A stretch of 64,000 nt of DNA from Oscillospiraceae bacterium (GCA_015066345.1 SVOQ01000008.1:1-64000), one strand, 5' to 3'. Counted from the first letter of the stretch, positions 27,260 to 36,533 are shown. Numbers and translations are program-made. Notes: a model not told the origin generated them from the sequence alone.

Positions 27260-29044
27260 CTATTTTTCCATATACTTTTCTGCTTGCAGACGGAACATAT
27301 ATGCATATTTTCCATCAAGTTCCATTAATTTATTGTGAGAGCCATGCTCAATAATTTCACCATTTTCAAGCATATATATCTCATCTGCCATAACCGTTGT
27401 GGAAAGTCGATGGGAAATAAATAAAACTGTTTTGCTTTCAGCCGCCTTAACCATTGACTGATTAAGTGAATATTCCGCAATTGGGTCAAGGTTTGCGCTT
27501 GGTTCATCAAGAATTGCAAAGGGACAGTCCTTATAAAAAGCTCTTGCTATGGCAATTTTTTGTGCTTCACCACCTGAAAGGGAAACGCCGTCATCGTCAA
27601 ACTCCCTCAAAAGGATACTGTTTGTACCATTGGGTAGTTCTCTGTCAAAACTTGCCGCCTCTAATGCCTTCTCTGCCTTTTTGGAATCCGGGGAGTCATT
27701 CATTGAAACATTCTCGCCCAAGGTTGCTCCAAAAAGGGAAAAATCCTGAAAAACAGCAGCAAAATTACGATGATACGAATTTATATCCCAATCTTTTATA
27801 TTAACTCCGTCGAGGGTTATAGCCCCTTCTGTAACATCATAAAGACGTAACAAGAGATTCGTAAGGGTTGTTTTTCCTGCACCGTTATATCCCACAAGTG
27901 CAATTTTTTTATATGGTGATATTTCGAGATTTATATTTTTTAAAACATATTTATCCGTACCCGGATATTTGAATGAAACATTTTCAAATTTTATTACGGG
28001 CGGTTTTTCGAAAAATCTTTTATTGTTTCCGGAAACCATTTTTTCTTTAGCGTTCATAAATTTTCGGAATTTTTCTACAAAAAGACCGTTTTCTCTTATG
28101 TTTATGGCAAATTGGCTGGTTATTGCAAAAACGCTGGTGCTGATGGATGCCGCGCCATTAAATGTTGCGGCGAAGTCACCCATACTAGCCTCTTTGGTGA
28201 CAATCGCTTTATAGCCCATCAGTAAAGTTATTCCTAAATAAATAAGAATTGTCATAGGTAATGATTCCTGACAAAAATACAACTTCCATTGTCTGGTAAG
28301 ATATGGTGCAATTGTTTTTATACGATCATAAATATTTTTATTGTATCTTGCCTCAATCATTTTGCCTGCACCGGAAAGACGTAATTCTTTGGCATAGTCC
28401 TGTAAATAGAACACACGACTGAAATAAAGATTTTTTCTGTCATAGGGAGTCATTGCCTCGGTTCGTTCTACATTTACCTTCGCAATAAGCCTGCCTATGG
28501 GTGTCATTATTGCAACACACACCACAACAAAAATCAGGCAGACAGGGTCTATTGTAACTATGACGGCACCGATAGTAAAAACACCTATAATATTGGTGAG
28601 TATATCCTGCGTATTGGACAAAACGGCATTGGCACGTTCATTCATAGAATTCATCGCAAGAACCAAATCATTGTAATATTCAGGATTGTCGTATGCCTCG
28701 TAGTCCATTTTTGCCGCTTTTTCATAAATCGTTTTATAAATTGCAAAATAAAGCTTTTCTCTTTGTTTTGGCAGAGAAACCTCGTAAAACAAAGTTGTGC
28801 AAAGGTTTGTAATAACCACAAACGCAACGAAAAGAACAAGGGCAACCGCCACTCTGTAAAGGCCTTCCCCCTCAACAGCAACATCAATTATGTATTTCAG
28901 AAGAACAACATTTGAAAGAGTCCACGGCAGGTTTGCAAGTACGTCAAAAAACAAGTACCCGAAAACCATAAAGGGAGTGTGTTTGAAAATAAATCTCAAC
29001 ATATAAACATAGTTTTTGAATGAATTAACCTTTTTATCCTTCAT
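27260..29044 (-). CDS. ABC exporter half-transporter (subunit 2)
   Basis: A 594-residue ABC protein with an N-terminal six-helix membrane domain (about 20-320) and a C-terminal ATPase. Walker A is GYNGAGKTT, the signature LSGGEAQK, Walker B FAILDEPSANLDP and the switch His is in ISHRL. It overlaps the upstream half-transporter by 4 bases, so the pair almost certainly forms a heterodimeric exporter. Both ATPase sites keep their catalytic Glu, unlike many heterodimers that have one degenerate site. The cargo is unknown; drugs, lipids or peptides are all possible. Confidence 0.9.
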   Translation of the reverse strand: MKDKKVNSFKNYVYMLRFIFKHTPFMVFGYLFFDVLANLPWTLSNVVLLKYIIDVAVEGEGLYRVAVALVLFVAFVVITNLCTTLFYEVSLPKQREKLYFAIYKTIYEKAAKMDYEAYDNPEYYNDLVLAMNSMNERANAVLSNTQDILTNIIGVFTIGAVIVTIDPVCLIFVVVCVAIMTPIGRLIAKVNVERTEAMTPYDRKNLYFSRVFYLQDYAKELRLSGAGKMIEARYNKNIYDRIKTIAPYLTRQWKLYFCQESLPMTILIYLGITLLMGYKAIVTKEASMGDFAATFNGAASISTSVFAITSQFAINIRENGLFVEKFRKFMNAKEKMVSGNNKRFFEKPPVIKFENVSFKYPGTDKYVLKNINLEISPYKKIALVGYNGAGKTTLTNLLLRLYDVTEGAITLDGVNIKDWDINSYHRNFAAVFQDFSLFGATLGENVSMNDSPDSKKAEKALEAASFDRELPNGTNSILLREFDDDGVSLSGGEAQKIAIARAFYKDCPFAILDEPSANLDPIAEYSLNQSMVKAAESKTVLFISHRLSTTVMADEIYMLENGEIIEHGSHNKLMELDGKYAYMFRLQAEKYMEK

Positions 29045-30861
29045 TCACACTCACCTCCCTTGTAGCCGGATGCCTGAAGTTCAAACATTTTACTGTATTC
29101 TCCACCGGTATTCATAAGCTCGGTATGTGTACCTTGCTCTGAAAGTTCACCTTTATTAAATACAAGAATTCTGTCTGAGCGAGTTGCACTGGAAAGTCTA
29201 TGGGAAATATATATTACTGTTTTACCTCTTGTTCCTTCTATTAAAGCATCATACATCTTGCTTTCTGCAACAGGGTCAAGAGCCGAGGACGGTTCATCAA
29301 GAATAGCAACATCAAAATTTCTTGCGAAAAGACGGGCAATTGTAACCTTTTGGGTTTCACCACCGGAAAGCAACACACCATCCGCATCAAACTCTTTTGT
29401 AAGAAGTGAATTTTCTTTATTGGGAAGTTTACCGATTTTTTCATACGCACCCGCTGTTTTTAATGCGTTTACGGCAATTTCTCGGTTTTGTTGGGTTACC
29501 TCCTCTGTGAGGACATTTTCTGAAACAGTCATTGCGAAAACCCGATAATCCTGAAAAACAGACGAAAATTTTTCACGATATTTCAATAAATCGTATTCTT
29601 TTATGTTTATACCATTATATAGAATTTCACCATCCGTTACGTCATAAAAACGCAAAAGAAGTTTCGAAAGAGTTGTTTTTCCTGCTCCGTTATGTCCTAC
29701 AACGGCAACGGTCTGACCCTTTTCTATCTTAAAAGAAACATCTTTTATAATATAGGGTGAATCCTCTGAGTATCTGAAATACACATTTTTAAATTCAAGG
29801 CTCGAGAAATCCTCAGGAATAACGCCTCCCCCTTGGATTTTTGGTTCATATTCAAGAAATTCTCTCAGGTTTTGAACCCAAAGACAATGTTTTTGTTGCA
29901 TTGCAAAATAGTATGCCAATTGATTCAATTTGTTACGGCAAGTTGTTATAGCCGAAACAAGCACAGAAAAATCAGAAATCGCAATATCCTCCGTCACCAT
30001 AAGCCTGTAACATCCGTAAACAAAGCCACCGGTTACGGGTATAATTTCTGCAAAATAGTCAGAAACACATTCAAGCAACGCTATTTTCCAACCATATTTT
30101 TTTATAACCTGTATGTTTTTCTCTATTGCCTTGCGAAAACGCTTTTCCAGAACAACAAAAATATTGGTGGTCTTTATTTCCTTTGCAAAATCCTTTAAAA
30201 GAATTGTTCTTCTGATGTATTCCTTCTGTCTTTCGTAAGGTGTCATATCCTTTTCTTTTTGAAGTTCTAAATTGTTTTTTAAAGTTCTGAAACCAATAAC
30301 GATAACAGGACAAACAAGGAAAACAAGCAACCACGGGTCAATTGATATAAGGTAAACTACTAACAAAACAAGACTGATTACCGACCCCATAGTCCAGGCG
30401 GAGCCTTCAATAATTCTTTTAAAACCGCTTTTTTCTATAACCCAGGTAGCTCTGTTATATTTATCAAAAAAATCGGGATTTTCATAGCATCCGAGTTCTA
30501 CTTCCTGAGCCTTTTTGAATATCAAAGAGTTAATATAACTCTCACATTTTATTTCAAACTTTATTCTCACTGTATAAACGTTTATGTACCCAAGCAGGTC
30601 AACTAAAAGCTTACCTGCGACAATAATACACATCTTTATTGCAAACTCTTTAAATGTCCCTTTACCCTCAATAATCGAAAGAGCTGTTTCAAGAAACATT
30701 ACGTTTACAACTACCGCGTAATAAATATTTTCTGCGATATATGAAAAATATATTACAAAAAGTGATATGGGTGCACTTTTTAATGCACATTTAAGCATAA
30801 AAAACGTATTTTTCAGCACATGGGCTTTTTGTTTAGGTTGTTTTTTCCGAAATTTTTTCAT
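29041..30861 (-). CDS. ABC exporter half-transporter (subunit 1)
   Basis: A 606-residue ABC protein, partner of the preceding entry. It has a membrane domain at about 30-330 and an ATPase with GHNGAGKTT (Walker A), LSGGETQK (signature), VAILDEPSSALDP (Walker B) and ISHRL. It has its own promoter, so the two genes form a two-gene operon. The start has AGAAAAAG-like sequence but no strong AGGAGG. Confidence 0.9.
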   Translation of the reverse strand: MKKFRKKQPKQKAHVLKNTFFMLKCALKSAPISLFVIYFSYIAENIYYAVVVNVMFLETALSIIEGKGTFKEFAIKMCIIVAGKLLVDLLGYINVYTVRIKFEIKCESYINSLIFKKAQEVELGCYENPDFFDKYNRATWVIEKSGFKRIIEGSAWTMGSVISLVLLVVYLISIDPWLLVFLVCPVIVIGFRTLKNNLELQKEKDMTPYERQKEYIRRTILLKDFAKEIKTTNIFVVLEKRFRKAIEKNIQVIKKYGWKIALLECVSDYFAEIIPVTGGFVYGCYRLMVTEDIAISDFSVLVSAITTCRNKLNQLAYYFAMQQKHCLWVQNLREFLEYEPKIQGGGVIPEDFSSLEFKNVYFRYSEDSPYIIKDVSFKIEKGQTVAVVGHNGAGKTTLSKLLLRFYDVTDGEILYNGINIKEYDLLKYREKFSSVFQDYRVFAMTVSENVLTEEVTQQNREIAVNALKTAGAYEKIGKLPNKENSLLTKEFDADGVLLSGGETQKVTIARLFARNFDVAILDEPSSALDPVAESKMYDALIEGTRGKTVIYISHRLSSATRSDRILVFNKGELSEQGTHTELMNTGGEYSKMFELQASGYKGGECE

Positions 30862-30898
30862 TCTTTTTCTCCGACAACAAAGATAAAATCGTTAGTAA

Positions 30899-30927
30899 AT
30901 TGTATATAAAAAAAGCTCTGTTGTCAA
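30899..30927 (-). promoter_or_regulatory. Promoter of the ABC exporter operon
   Basis: On the reverse strand TTGACA (30922-30927), a 17-base spacer and TACAAT (30899-30904). Just upstream is an 8-bp palindrome GAGAAGTC-caaa-GACTTCTC (30936-30955), a possible regulator site. Confidence 0.75.
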
Positions 30928-31057
30928 TATAAATAGAGAAGTCCAAAGACTTCTCCAACAAAACACGTTCGGTTAAGGTAATAATGGCATAAGATGTGTG
31001 TGCAGAAAACTTTTTGTGAAACGAAGGTGTATATGGATATTCCAAGTTTCGCAAAAA

Positions 31058-31086
31058 GGCTAAGGGGAGGTCTTTTGACCTCCCCT
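31058..31086 (-). terminator. Hairpin downstream of the leftward SCP2/transketolase unit
   Basis: A 10-bp stem AGGGGAGGTC/GACCTCCCCT with a TTTT loop, followed leftward by TTAGCCTTTTTG. The T run is weak, so termination may be incomplete. Confidence 0.65.
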
Positions 31087-31109
31087 GTTCTGCACCGCAG
31101 ATTATGTCA

Positions 31110-31928
31110 TTATTTTGCCATTGCGCCTATTTCCATCATATACCCACCAATCTGAGCACCGAATTCGGGTGCACCGTCCATGATGAGTTTGCCCTGCTGA
31201 ACAGACTCAATCATATCGTCGATGGACATAAGAATGCCGAGGGCACTGTCAAGGTTATTAAAACGCATGGTAAAGAAAGGAAGAGCACGTTTGTATTCGC
31301 CTCTACCGGCTTTACTCTTACCGGCTTTGATTCTGATATAAGCAGAAACAGAATCCTCGCCGTCAACCTTCCAGGCATAAACACGGTCGGGACTCTTGGA
31401 AGTCCAGTCGTGAATTTCCTTATGACCCATTTTGTTAAGGGTACTGATACCTGAAGAAAGAAGGTAGAAATAGCACTTAACTGTAAGGCGTTTGTCCTCT
31501 TCTTTTTCCGGGGGTTTCTCAGCAGTGAGAAGGCTTGACATTTTAAGAAGAGCCATCATAAATGCGGCTAATTCTTTAACATTTGATAAGCCAATAAATT
31601 TAGGTAAGGTTGCGGGGCCGATTTTGCCTTTAAAAAAGGCATTCATTGTTTCAACAGATTTGAACTGAAGTTCAACGAACTTCTGATTCTTAATTCTGTA
31701 AGCAACTTTGTTAGCGTGAACGAGCCATTCGTCACCGTTTACAACAAAGTGTGTAGCCCACTTTCCTTCGGGAGCATCGGGGTCAAGACAACTAACCTGA
31801 TAAATACAGTGAATGTTCTCAAACTTCTTCTGAAGTGAGGGTACATCTGCAACGATAGTTTTCAAGAGGGGCAACGCACCGCAAAGGAATATTTTATTAG
31901 TATACATAGCTTCTTGTGTATTTGCCAT
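31110..31928 (-). CDS. SCP2-like protein, diverged paralog of the 35.7-36.5 kb gene
   Basis: A 272-residue protein with no signal peptide or membrane helix. I do not recognise a family directly. Its layout follows that of the SCP2-like gene at the other end of the same unit: a strand-rich part with VAYRIKNQKFVELQFKS and a KFIGLSNVKEL loop, then a helical part and a second similar half (KLIMDGAPEFG beside GKIEMHGL). SCP2 domains bind lipids or acyl-CoA, but no ligand can be read here. It follows the transketolase genes after a 274-base hairpin-rich repeat and has AAAGGA as ribosome site. Confidence 0.5.
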   Translation of the reverse strand: MANTQEAMYTNKIFLCGALPLLKTIVADVPSLQKKFENIHCIYQVSCLDPDAPEGKWATHFVVNGDEWLVHANKVAYRIKNQKFVELQFKSVETMNAFFKGKIGPATLPKFIGLSNVKELAAFMMALLKMSSLLTAEKPPEKEEDKRLTVKCYFYLLSSGISTLNKMGHKEIHDWTSKSPDRVYAWKVDGEDSVSAYIRIKAGKSKAGRGEYKRALPFFTMRFNNLDSALGILMSIDDMIESVQQGKLIMDGAPEFGAQIGGYMMEIGAMAK

Positions 31929-31954
31929 GAGAAATCATTCCTTTCGATTTAGTT

Positions 31955-32200
31955 AGGAGTGAGGAGTGAGGAGTTTCGGGACCTGCGGTCAACATTTTGG
32001 GACCTCCCACCACCTGGCGGTGGTCCCCCCTCCTCCTGAAGCAGGAGGGCGAGGCTTCGCATACCGAAACCGTATTTCCTTTCCAACTTCCTTTTTTTGT
32101 GGAGAGGTTGGCAGATTTGGTTTTTGCCGACCCCGTAGCGTACAAAGGTACGCAAGTTCGGGGAGGTAAAAGCCTAAGATGCCTTCCTATCCGCAAAAAA
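31955..32200. repeat. Hairpin-rich intergenic repeat element A
   Basis: The gap between the transketolase gene and the SCP2-like paralog is packed with structure. It has a tandem GAGTGAG-type repeat (31955-31973), GGGACCTCCCACCACC, a hairpin ACCACC-tggc-GGTGGT (32009-32024), a hairpin CCTCCTG-aag-CAGGAGG (32032-32048), inverted TTTCGG/CCGAAA words and a hairpin GCGTAC-aaag-GTACGC about 32143-32158. Boxes GGGAnCTnCCCACCACC and GGCGGT-TCCCCCnTCC recur in the gap at 44.5 kb. It seems to be a modular non-coding repeat; no open frame in it looks real. Confidence 0.6.
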
Positions 32201-32202
32201 CA

Positions 32203-33213
32203 TTAAAACTCGTCGTCCCAGTCGTTATCCTCTTCAAAGTCAGCCTTCATAACTTCACGAACTGCGTCGATAATACCGTTGGAGTCAATACCAAGGTAGG
32301 ACATAATATCTTCATGAAGACCGATGGGTGCGAATGTGTCCTGAACACCTAATTTCTTGAATGCACAACCCTTACCGGATTCAACAACAACCTCTGCAAC
32401 TGCAGAACCGAGACCGCCGATAACGGTGTGGTCTTCAACAGTGATGATACGACGAGTATCCATAACTGCTTTAAGAACTGCTTCTTTATCAAGGGGTTTA
32501 ATTGTATGCATATCAAGAACGCGAACTTTAAGTCCGTCGGCTTTCTCAAGGAATTCAGCAGCCTGATAAGCCTGGAATACACAGGAACCACAAGCAATAA
32601 CTGTGATATCTGAACCCTCGTGAACTTCTACTGCCTTACCAACTTCAAAGCCGTAGTTAGCATCTTTGTAAAGAACACGGTCAAAGCCACGGTTGATTCT
32701 GATGTAGAAGGGGCCGGGTGTATTGTAAGCTGCCATAACTGCGTTGTAGGTTTCGTAACCGTCAGCGGGGCAGATAACTGTAAGGTTGGGAATAGAACGT
32801 GTAAGTGCAAGGTCGCAGATAGCGTGGTGAGTTGAACCCGCCTGACCGAAGGATGTACCTGAATGAGTAGCAATAACTTTTGCGTTTACGTTCTGGTAGC
32901 AAAGGTCAGTGTGAAGCTGGTCTGCAGAACGGAAGGATGCAAACTGTGAGAATGTTGAAAGGAAGGGAACAAGACCTGCCTTAGCCATACCTGCAGCAAC
33001 ACCGAACATATTCTGTTCTGCAATACCTACGTTAAAGAATCTGTCAGGGAATTTCTTCTGGAAATCACCGATTTTAGTTGATTTTGCAAGGTCAGCAGTA
33101 AGAGCTACGACCTCGGGATGTGCCTCTGCTAATTCAACGAGAGCCTGACCGTAAATTTCGGCTGTTGAGAGAGAGGTTGACTGTTCAGCTGTATAACTTA
33201 ATCCGCCTGCCAT
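32203..33213 (-). CDS. Transketolase, C-terminal subunit
   Basis: A 336-residue protein equal to the pyrimidine-binding and C-terminal domains of transketolase. The Glu that activates thiamine diphosphate is in VGIAEQNMFGVAAGMA near residue 85, with SGTSFGQAGSTHHAICDLAL and SIPNLTVICPADGYE after it. It pairs with the N-terminal subunit encoded 2 bases upstream. Split transketolases move two-carbon ketol units between sugars. The association with two class-III aminotransferases rather than pentose-phosphate genes suggests a dedicated pathway. Confidence 0.9.
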   Translation of the reverse strand: MAGGLSYTAEQSTSLSTAEIYGQALVELAEAHPEVVALTADLAKSTKIGDFQKKFPDRFFNVGIAEQNMFGVAAGMAKAGLVPFLSTFSQFASFRSADQLHTDLCYQNVNAKVIATHSGTSFGQAGSTHHAICDLALTRSIPNLTVICPADGYETYNAVMAAYNTPGPFYIRINRGFDRVLYKDANYGFEVGKAVEVHEGSDITVIACGSCVFQAYQAAEFLEKADGLKVRVLDMHTIKPLDKEAVLKAVMDTRRIITVEDHTVIGGLGSAVAEVVVESGKGCAFKKLGVQDTFAPIGLHEDIMSYLGIDSNGIIDAVREVMKADFEEDNDWDDEF

Positions 33214-33215
33214 AA

Positions 33216-34088
33216 TTATTCTGCCTCCTTTTCAACACGTGCAATTCTTGCAGCATAAGATTTTTCAAGAGCTTTTTTACCGTTTTCATACTTAGCATCG
33301 TCAAAAGCACCATAGTGCCATCTGAAGTCGCCTTCGATGAAGTCGATACCGCAACCCTTTACTGTGTCGCAAAGGATAAGAACGGGTTTATCTGTTTCAT
33401 TTTCATAAGCAAAGTCAATAGCTTCGCAAAGCTCTTTAATATTGTTACCGTCGATTTTCTTAACGATGAAACCGAAAGCCTCCCACTTATCTGCAAGGGG
33501 TTCAAGAGCCATAACATCCTCTGTGTTACCGTCAATCATATTGTGGTTACGGTCAACAAAAGTGATGAGGTTTGTAAGCTTATAGTGAGCCGCACTCATT
33601 GCTGCTTCCCAGTTAGAGCCTTCGTCAAGCTCACCGTCGCCGAGAACAACGAATGTCTTAAAATCTTTTTTAAGGAGACGGGCTGCAAGAGCAGTACCTA
33701 CACCGATTGAAAGACCATGACCAAGAGAACCTGTTGAAGCGTCAACGCCAACAACCTTGTTTGAGTCAAGGTGCATACCCATTTTTGAACCTGAAAGGTT
33801 GAAGGTTTTGAGCATTTCTTTATCGTTGAAGCCCAGGTCGCAAAGCACGGGTGCATAAGCAATACCTGCGTGACCTTTACTGAGAATAAATCTGTCGCGG
33901 TCTTCCCAGTTGGGTTCCTCAACTTTAATGTGCATATATTTGTGATAGCACACTGTCATAATATCCATAACACTCATACCGCCGCCGATATGGCCGCTAC
34001 CTGCCCAATAGGTAGTATCAAGGCAGAGATTACGGAGTTCATTTGCTTTCTTTTCAAGAGCAAGCCACTCCTGTTTTGAAAGAGCCAT
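33216..34088 (-). CDS. Transketolase, N-terminal subunit
   Basis: A 290-residue protein equal to the thiamine-diphosphate-binding domain of transketolase. SGHIGGGMSVMDIM is the split-enzyme form of the GHxG motif, and GDGELDEGSNWEAAMSAAHY plus the following FVDRNHNMIDG carries the Mg-pyrophosphate site. A His in GSLGHGLSIGVG is also kept. It acts with the C-terminal subunit and has AGGAGG upstream. The aminotransferase gene lies 52 bases before it. Confidence 0.9.
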   Translation of the reverse strand: MALSKQEWLALEKKANELRNLCLDTTYWAGSGHIGGGMSVMDIMTVCYHKYMHIKVEEPNWEDRDRFILSKGHAGIAYAPVLCDLGFNDKEMLKTFNLSGSKMGMHLDSNKVVGVDASTGSLGHGLSIGVGTALAARLLKKDFKTFVVLGDGELDEGSNWEAAMSAAHYKLTNLITFVDRNHNMIDGNTEDVMALEPLADKWEAFGFIVKKIDGNNIKELCEAIDFAYENETDKPVLILCDTVKGCGIDFIEGDFRWHYGAFDDAKYENGKKALEKSYAARIARVEKEAE

Positions 34089-34140
34089 TTTATATTCCTC
34101 CTAAATATAAATTACCGAAAACTCGGTTCAATTCCTGTTA

Positions 34141-35406
34141 TCAGCCCAATTCGGGGTGATTCTTTTTAACCGCTTTGAATGCATCCTCAGCGATTTCTAC
34201 TGAAAGGTTAATATCCTCACGAGTGAGAGATGCGTTAATAAAGTGGTTGTGGTGAGATGTGATGAATAAGCCTCTGTTAACACATTCAGCAACCCACTCC
34301 TGATGAAGAAGAAGTGAATCATCGTTAGCAATTCTCAAATAGAAAAGTGCGGGTTCGCCCGAAACAACAAGGTTAAAGCCGTGCTCAGCACCTGCTTTTT
34401 TGAAGCCGTCGGTAACTAAAGTACCGAGTTCACGGAACATTTTAGGTGTGTCAAGAGCCTTCATTTTGTTGATACAAGCAATACAAGCTGCAAAGGGAAC
34501 GCCACTCATCCAATAAGAGCCTGTGTATGTAATACCCGAAACGGTTGATTTCATATGTTCGCCACCGCAAAGTGCCGACATATTGTAGCCGTTAGCAAGA
34601 GCCTTACAGAAACAGATAAGGTCAGCCTTGAAGCCATAGAAATGGTCGGAACCTGCAAGGTCAAGACGGAAACCTGCACGAACGTCGTCGATAATAAGAA
34701 CCACGCCGTGGTCATCGCACCATTTACGAACTGACTGCCAATATTCCTTTGAAGCAACCTCGTTATCCTTAAAGTTACCGTGGTCATAGGGCTGAGCAAT
34801 AATACCGGCAATATCGCCGTTGTTATCATCATAAGCCTTCTGGATAGCATCAAGGTCAAACCAGGGGCAGATAATATTATTTGCAACGTCTTCGGGAGTA
34901 ATACCGGGATAGTCGATTTTCTGTGCCCACGGGAAATCTCCGTGATAATAGTATTTAAGGAAAATAATTTTTTTCTTATGGGTGTGTGCTCTTGCGGCCA
35001 TTGTTGCAAGTGTTGTTGTATCGGAACCATTCTTGCAGAAAAATGCCCAGTCGGCAGATGCAACTGTATCAACAAGTGTTTCTGCACATTCAACCATAAC
35101 CTTTGCAGGTGCGGTTGTACAGTTACCGAGCTTTAACTGCTTAAGAGCAGCGGCATCAACGTCGGGGTCATTGTAACCGAGAACGTTGGGACCATAAGCA
35201 CACATATAGTCAATATATTTGTTGCCGTCAACGTCCCAGAAATATGAGCCCTGTGCTCTTTCTGAGAATGAAGGCCACTTTGAAACGGGAATCCACTGTC
35301 CTTCAGCAGGACCTAAGTGACCGTAAATACCTGAAGGAATAACCTTTGTTGCTCTTTCAAACATTTCACGGCTTTTTGTGGTATCAAATGTTGGGAACTT
35401 ACTCAT
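34141..35406 (-). CDS. Class-III aminotransferase (glutamate-1-semialdehyde aminomutase-like)
   Basis: A 421-residue PLP enzyme of fold type I. The cofactor Asp lies in LIIDDVRAGFRLD, where the family usually has DEV-TGFR, and the Schiff-base Lys is in CFCKALANGYNMSAL. The N-terminal FWDVDGNKYIDYMCAYGPNVLGYNDP matches the family. It need not make haem precursors, as no hem gene is near; GSA-like enzymes aminate many sugar or acyl aldehydes. AAGGAGG lies directly beside the end of an inserted repeat. It is followed by the split transketolase. Confidence 0.85.
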   Translation of the reverse strand: MSKFPTFDTTKSREMFERATKVIPSGIYGHLGPAEGQWIPVSKWPSFSERAQGSYFWDVDGNKYIDYMCAYGPNVLGYNDPDVDAAALKQLKLGNCTTAPAKVMVECAETLVDTVASADWAFFCKNGSDTTTLATMAARAHTHKKKIIFLKYYYHGDFPWAQKIDYPGITPEDVANNIICPWFDLDAIQKAYDDNNGDIAGIIAQPYDHGNFKDNEVASKEYWQSVRKWCDDHGVVLIIDDVRAGFRLDLAGSDHFYGFKADLICFCKALANGYNMSALCGGEHMKSTVSGITYTGSYWMSGVPFAACIACINKMKALDTPKMFRELGTLVTDGFKKAGAEHGFNLVVSGEPALFYLRIANDDSLLLHQEWVAECVNRGLFITSHHNHFINASLTREDINLSVEIAEDAFKAVKKNHPELG

Positions 35407-35420
35407 ATTGCTTCCTCCTT

Positions 35421-35696
35421 AGAGTGGATAAAGCGTATCCGAACCAGATTTTGGAATAGTCTTTTCCACTCATATTTCGTTAAAATACTCGTAAATCCGT
35501 CAGGATTTACTGCGTTTTTGCCTCATCTGAGCGAAAAATACTTAATCACAAAATTCTCCGACCTTAAATGGATGAGGTTTCGAGGAATTTTGGTCGTATT
35601 TGACTGCAGACAGGCTGGCGCCTTTCAAGGGCAAATCGGGCAAAAGTACCGAAACCTCGCCGTTTAAGGCTGGTTCGGATACGCTTTACCCACTCT
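35421..35696. mobile_element. MITE-like element with 27-bp terminal inverted repeats
   Basis: The left end (35421-35447) and the right end (35670-35696) are inverted copies of 27 bases with one mismatch. Inside, a second inverted repeat pairs 35562-35582 with 35650-35669, directly next to the right end, and a hairpin GTAAATCC-gtca-GGATTTAC lies at 35491-35510. No protein is encoded. The 276-base element fills nearly the whole gap between the SCP2-like gene and the aminotransferase. It overlaps the last bases of the former's stop codon and ends 3 bases before the ribosome site of the latter. Confidence 0.75.
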
Positions 35697-36462
35697 ACGC
35701 AAGATACAATGCAACTCTGTCAAGTATACGGTTGACGTTGTCAAGCATACTTACAAGACCGTGCATTTCGATTTTACCTACACCAATACAATCAAGAGCA
35801 TTAACCTTGCCGTCAAAGAGGTCTCTTGCGATTTCGATAGATTCAAAAATCATAGAGGAACGATATTTTTCGGGAACCTTTTTAACAGTAACAAGTCGGT
35901 GGTCCTTACAAACGATTTCAACACCGATATTGTCCTTTATGCCGAGATAAATGCTTCCGTCAGCAATGGACTGTGCGCTGAATTTACCGATTTCGTCGTT
36001 GTTACCAATCTGAGAAATTGCAACACCTATTGTATAAAGCATAAGCTTTGTGCTGATTTCGAAGAAAACGGGGTCTTTAAGGTCCTCTTCAGTTGCTCTC
36101 ATATATTTTGAAAGCAAATCTGTAAGGGGTGTAAAGGTTTTAAGAAGAAATTTAATGTGTGTAAAACCCTTTGAGGGTATTGGAGTTACCGTACCGTCAA
36201 TAAGACCGTTGAATTTTTCACAACTTGAGAAGGGAAGCTTAACATCACAGTTACTGCAACCCTGCTCCATACGGCATTTGCCGTTTTTGAAATAAATTGT
36301 GGCAGAAGGACCACCCTTTACCTCAAAGCCGATGGAAATAGGTTTCTTGCCCTGAAGAAGCTCTGAAGCTTCCGGAACAAGCTCACAAAGATTTTCCAAT
36401 GTACCTAAAACTGCATACATATTTATGTAGGCGAGGGTTCTGGAATCCATTAAGTTTTGCAA
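35695..36462 (-). CDS. SCP2 sterol-binding-like domain protein
   Basis: A soluble protein of 255 residues. The part around ISIGFEVKGGPSATIYFKNG to LPFSSCEKFNGLIDG and on to PIPSKGFTHIKFLLKTFTPL resembles the SCP2 lipid-binding fold. A second half repeats the same plan (SIYLGIKDN, GKIEMHGLVSMLDNVNRIL). A Cys pair (GCSNC) is in the middle. The first ATG (36471) is only one base from GGAGG, so I prefer the TTG at 36462, 9 bases from that site; this is not certain. It is first in the leftward unit with aminotransferase and transketolase genes. Confidence 0.65.
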   Translation of the reverse strand: MQNLMDSRTLAYINMYAVLGTLENLCELVPEASELLQGKKPISIGFEVKGGPSATIYFKNGKCRMEQGCSNCDVKLPFSSCEKFNGLIDGTVTPIPSKGFTHIKFLLKTFTPLTDLLSKYMRATEEDLKDPVFFEISTKLMLYTIGVAISQIGNNDEIGKFSAQSIADGSIYLGIKDNIGVEIVCKDHRLVTVKKVPEKYRSSMIFESIEIARDLFDGKVNALDCIGVGKIEMHGLVSMLDNVNRILDRVALYLA

Positions 36463-36504
36463 AACAAACATCCTCCTTTTTGCTAAACATTTATAGTCTA
36501 TAAT

Positions 36505-36533
36505 ATTTTAGCAGATGAATGGTGCAATGTCAA
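36505..36533 (-). promoter_or_regulatory. Promoter of the leftward SCP2/aminotransferase/transketolase unit
   Basis: On the reverse strand TTGACA (36528-36533), a 17-base spacer and TAAAAT (36505-36510), about 40 bases upstream of the gene start. The 305-base gap 36463-36767 holds this promoter, the divergent one below and an AT-rich stretch between them; I see no gene in it. Confidence 0.7.

Noticed and set aside
31955..31973. Tandem GAGTGAG units considered as a CRISPR or VNTR array
   Set aside because: Fewer than three short units, no spacers and no cas genes.
31949..32206. Several short open frames in the gap beside the transketolase gene
   Set aside because: They cross hairpins and Pro/Arg-rich low-complexity sequence and lack ribosome sites; the gap is better explained as a structured repeat.
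32203..34088. Sulfoglycolytic (sulfo-transketolase) pathway for the split transketolase
   Set aside because: No sulfoquinovosidase, sulfosugar isomerase or sulfonate exporter is in the window, and aminotransferases are not part of that pathway.
35600..35950. Forward open frame starting in the MITE-like element and running into the SCP2-like gene
   Set aside because: It is antisense to a gene with a recognisable fold, and has no start signal.
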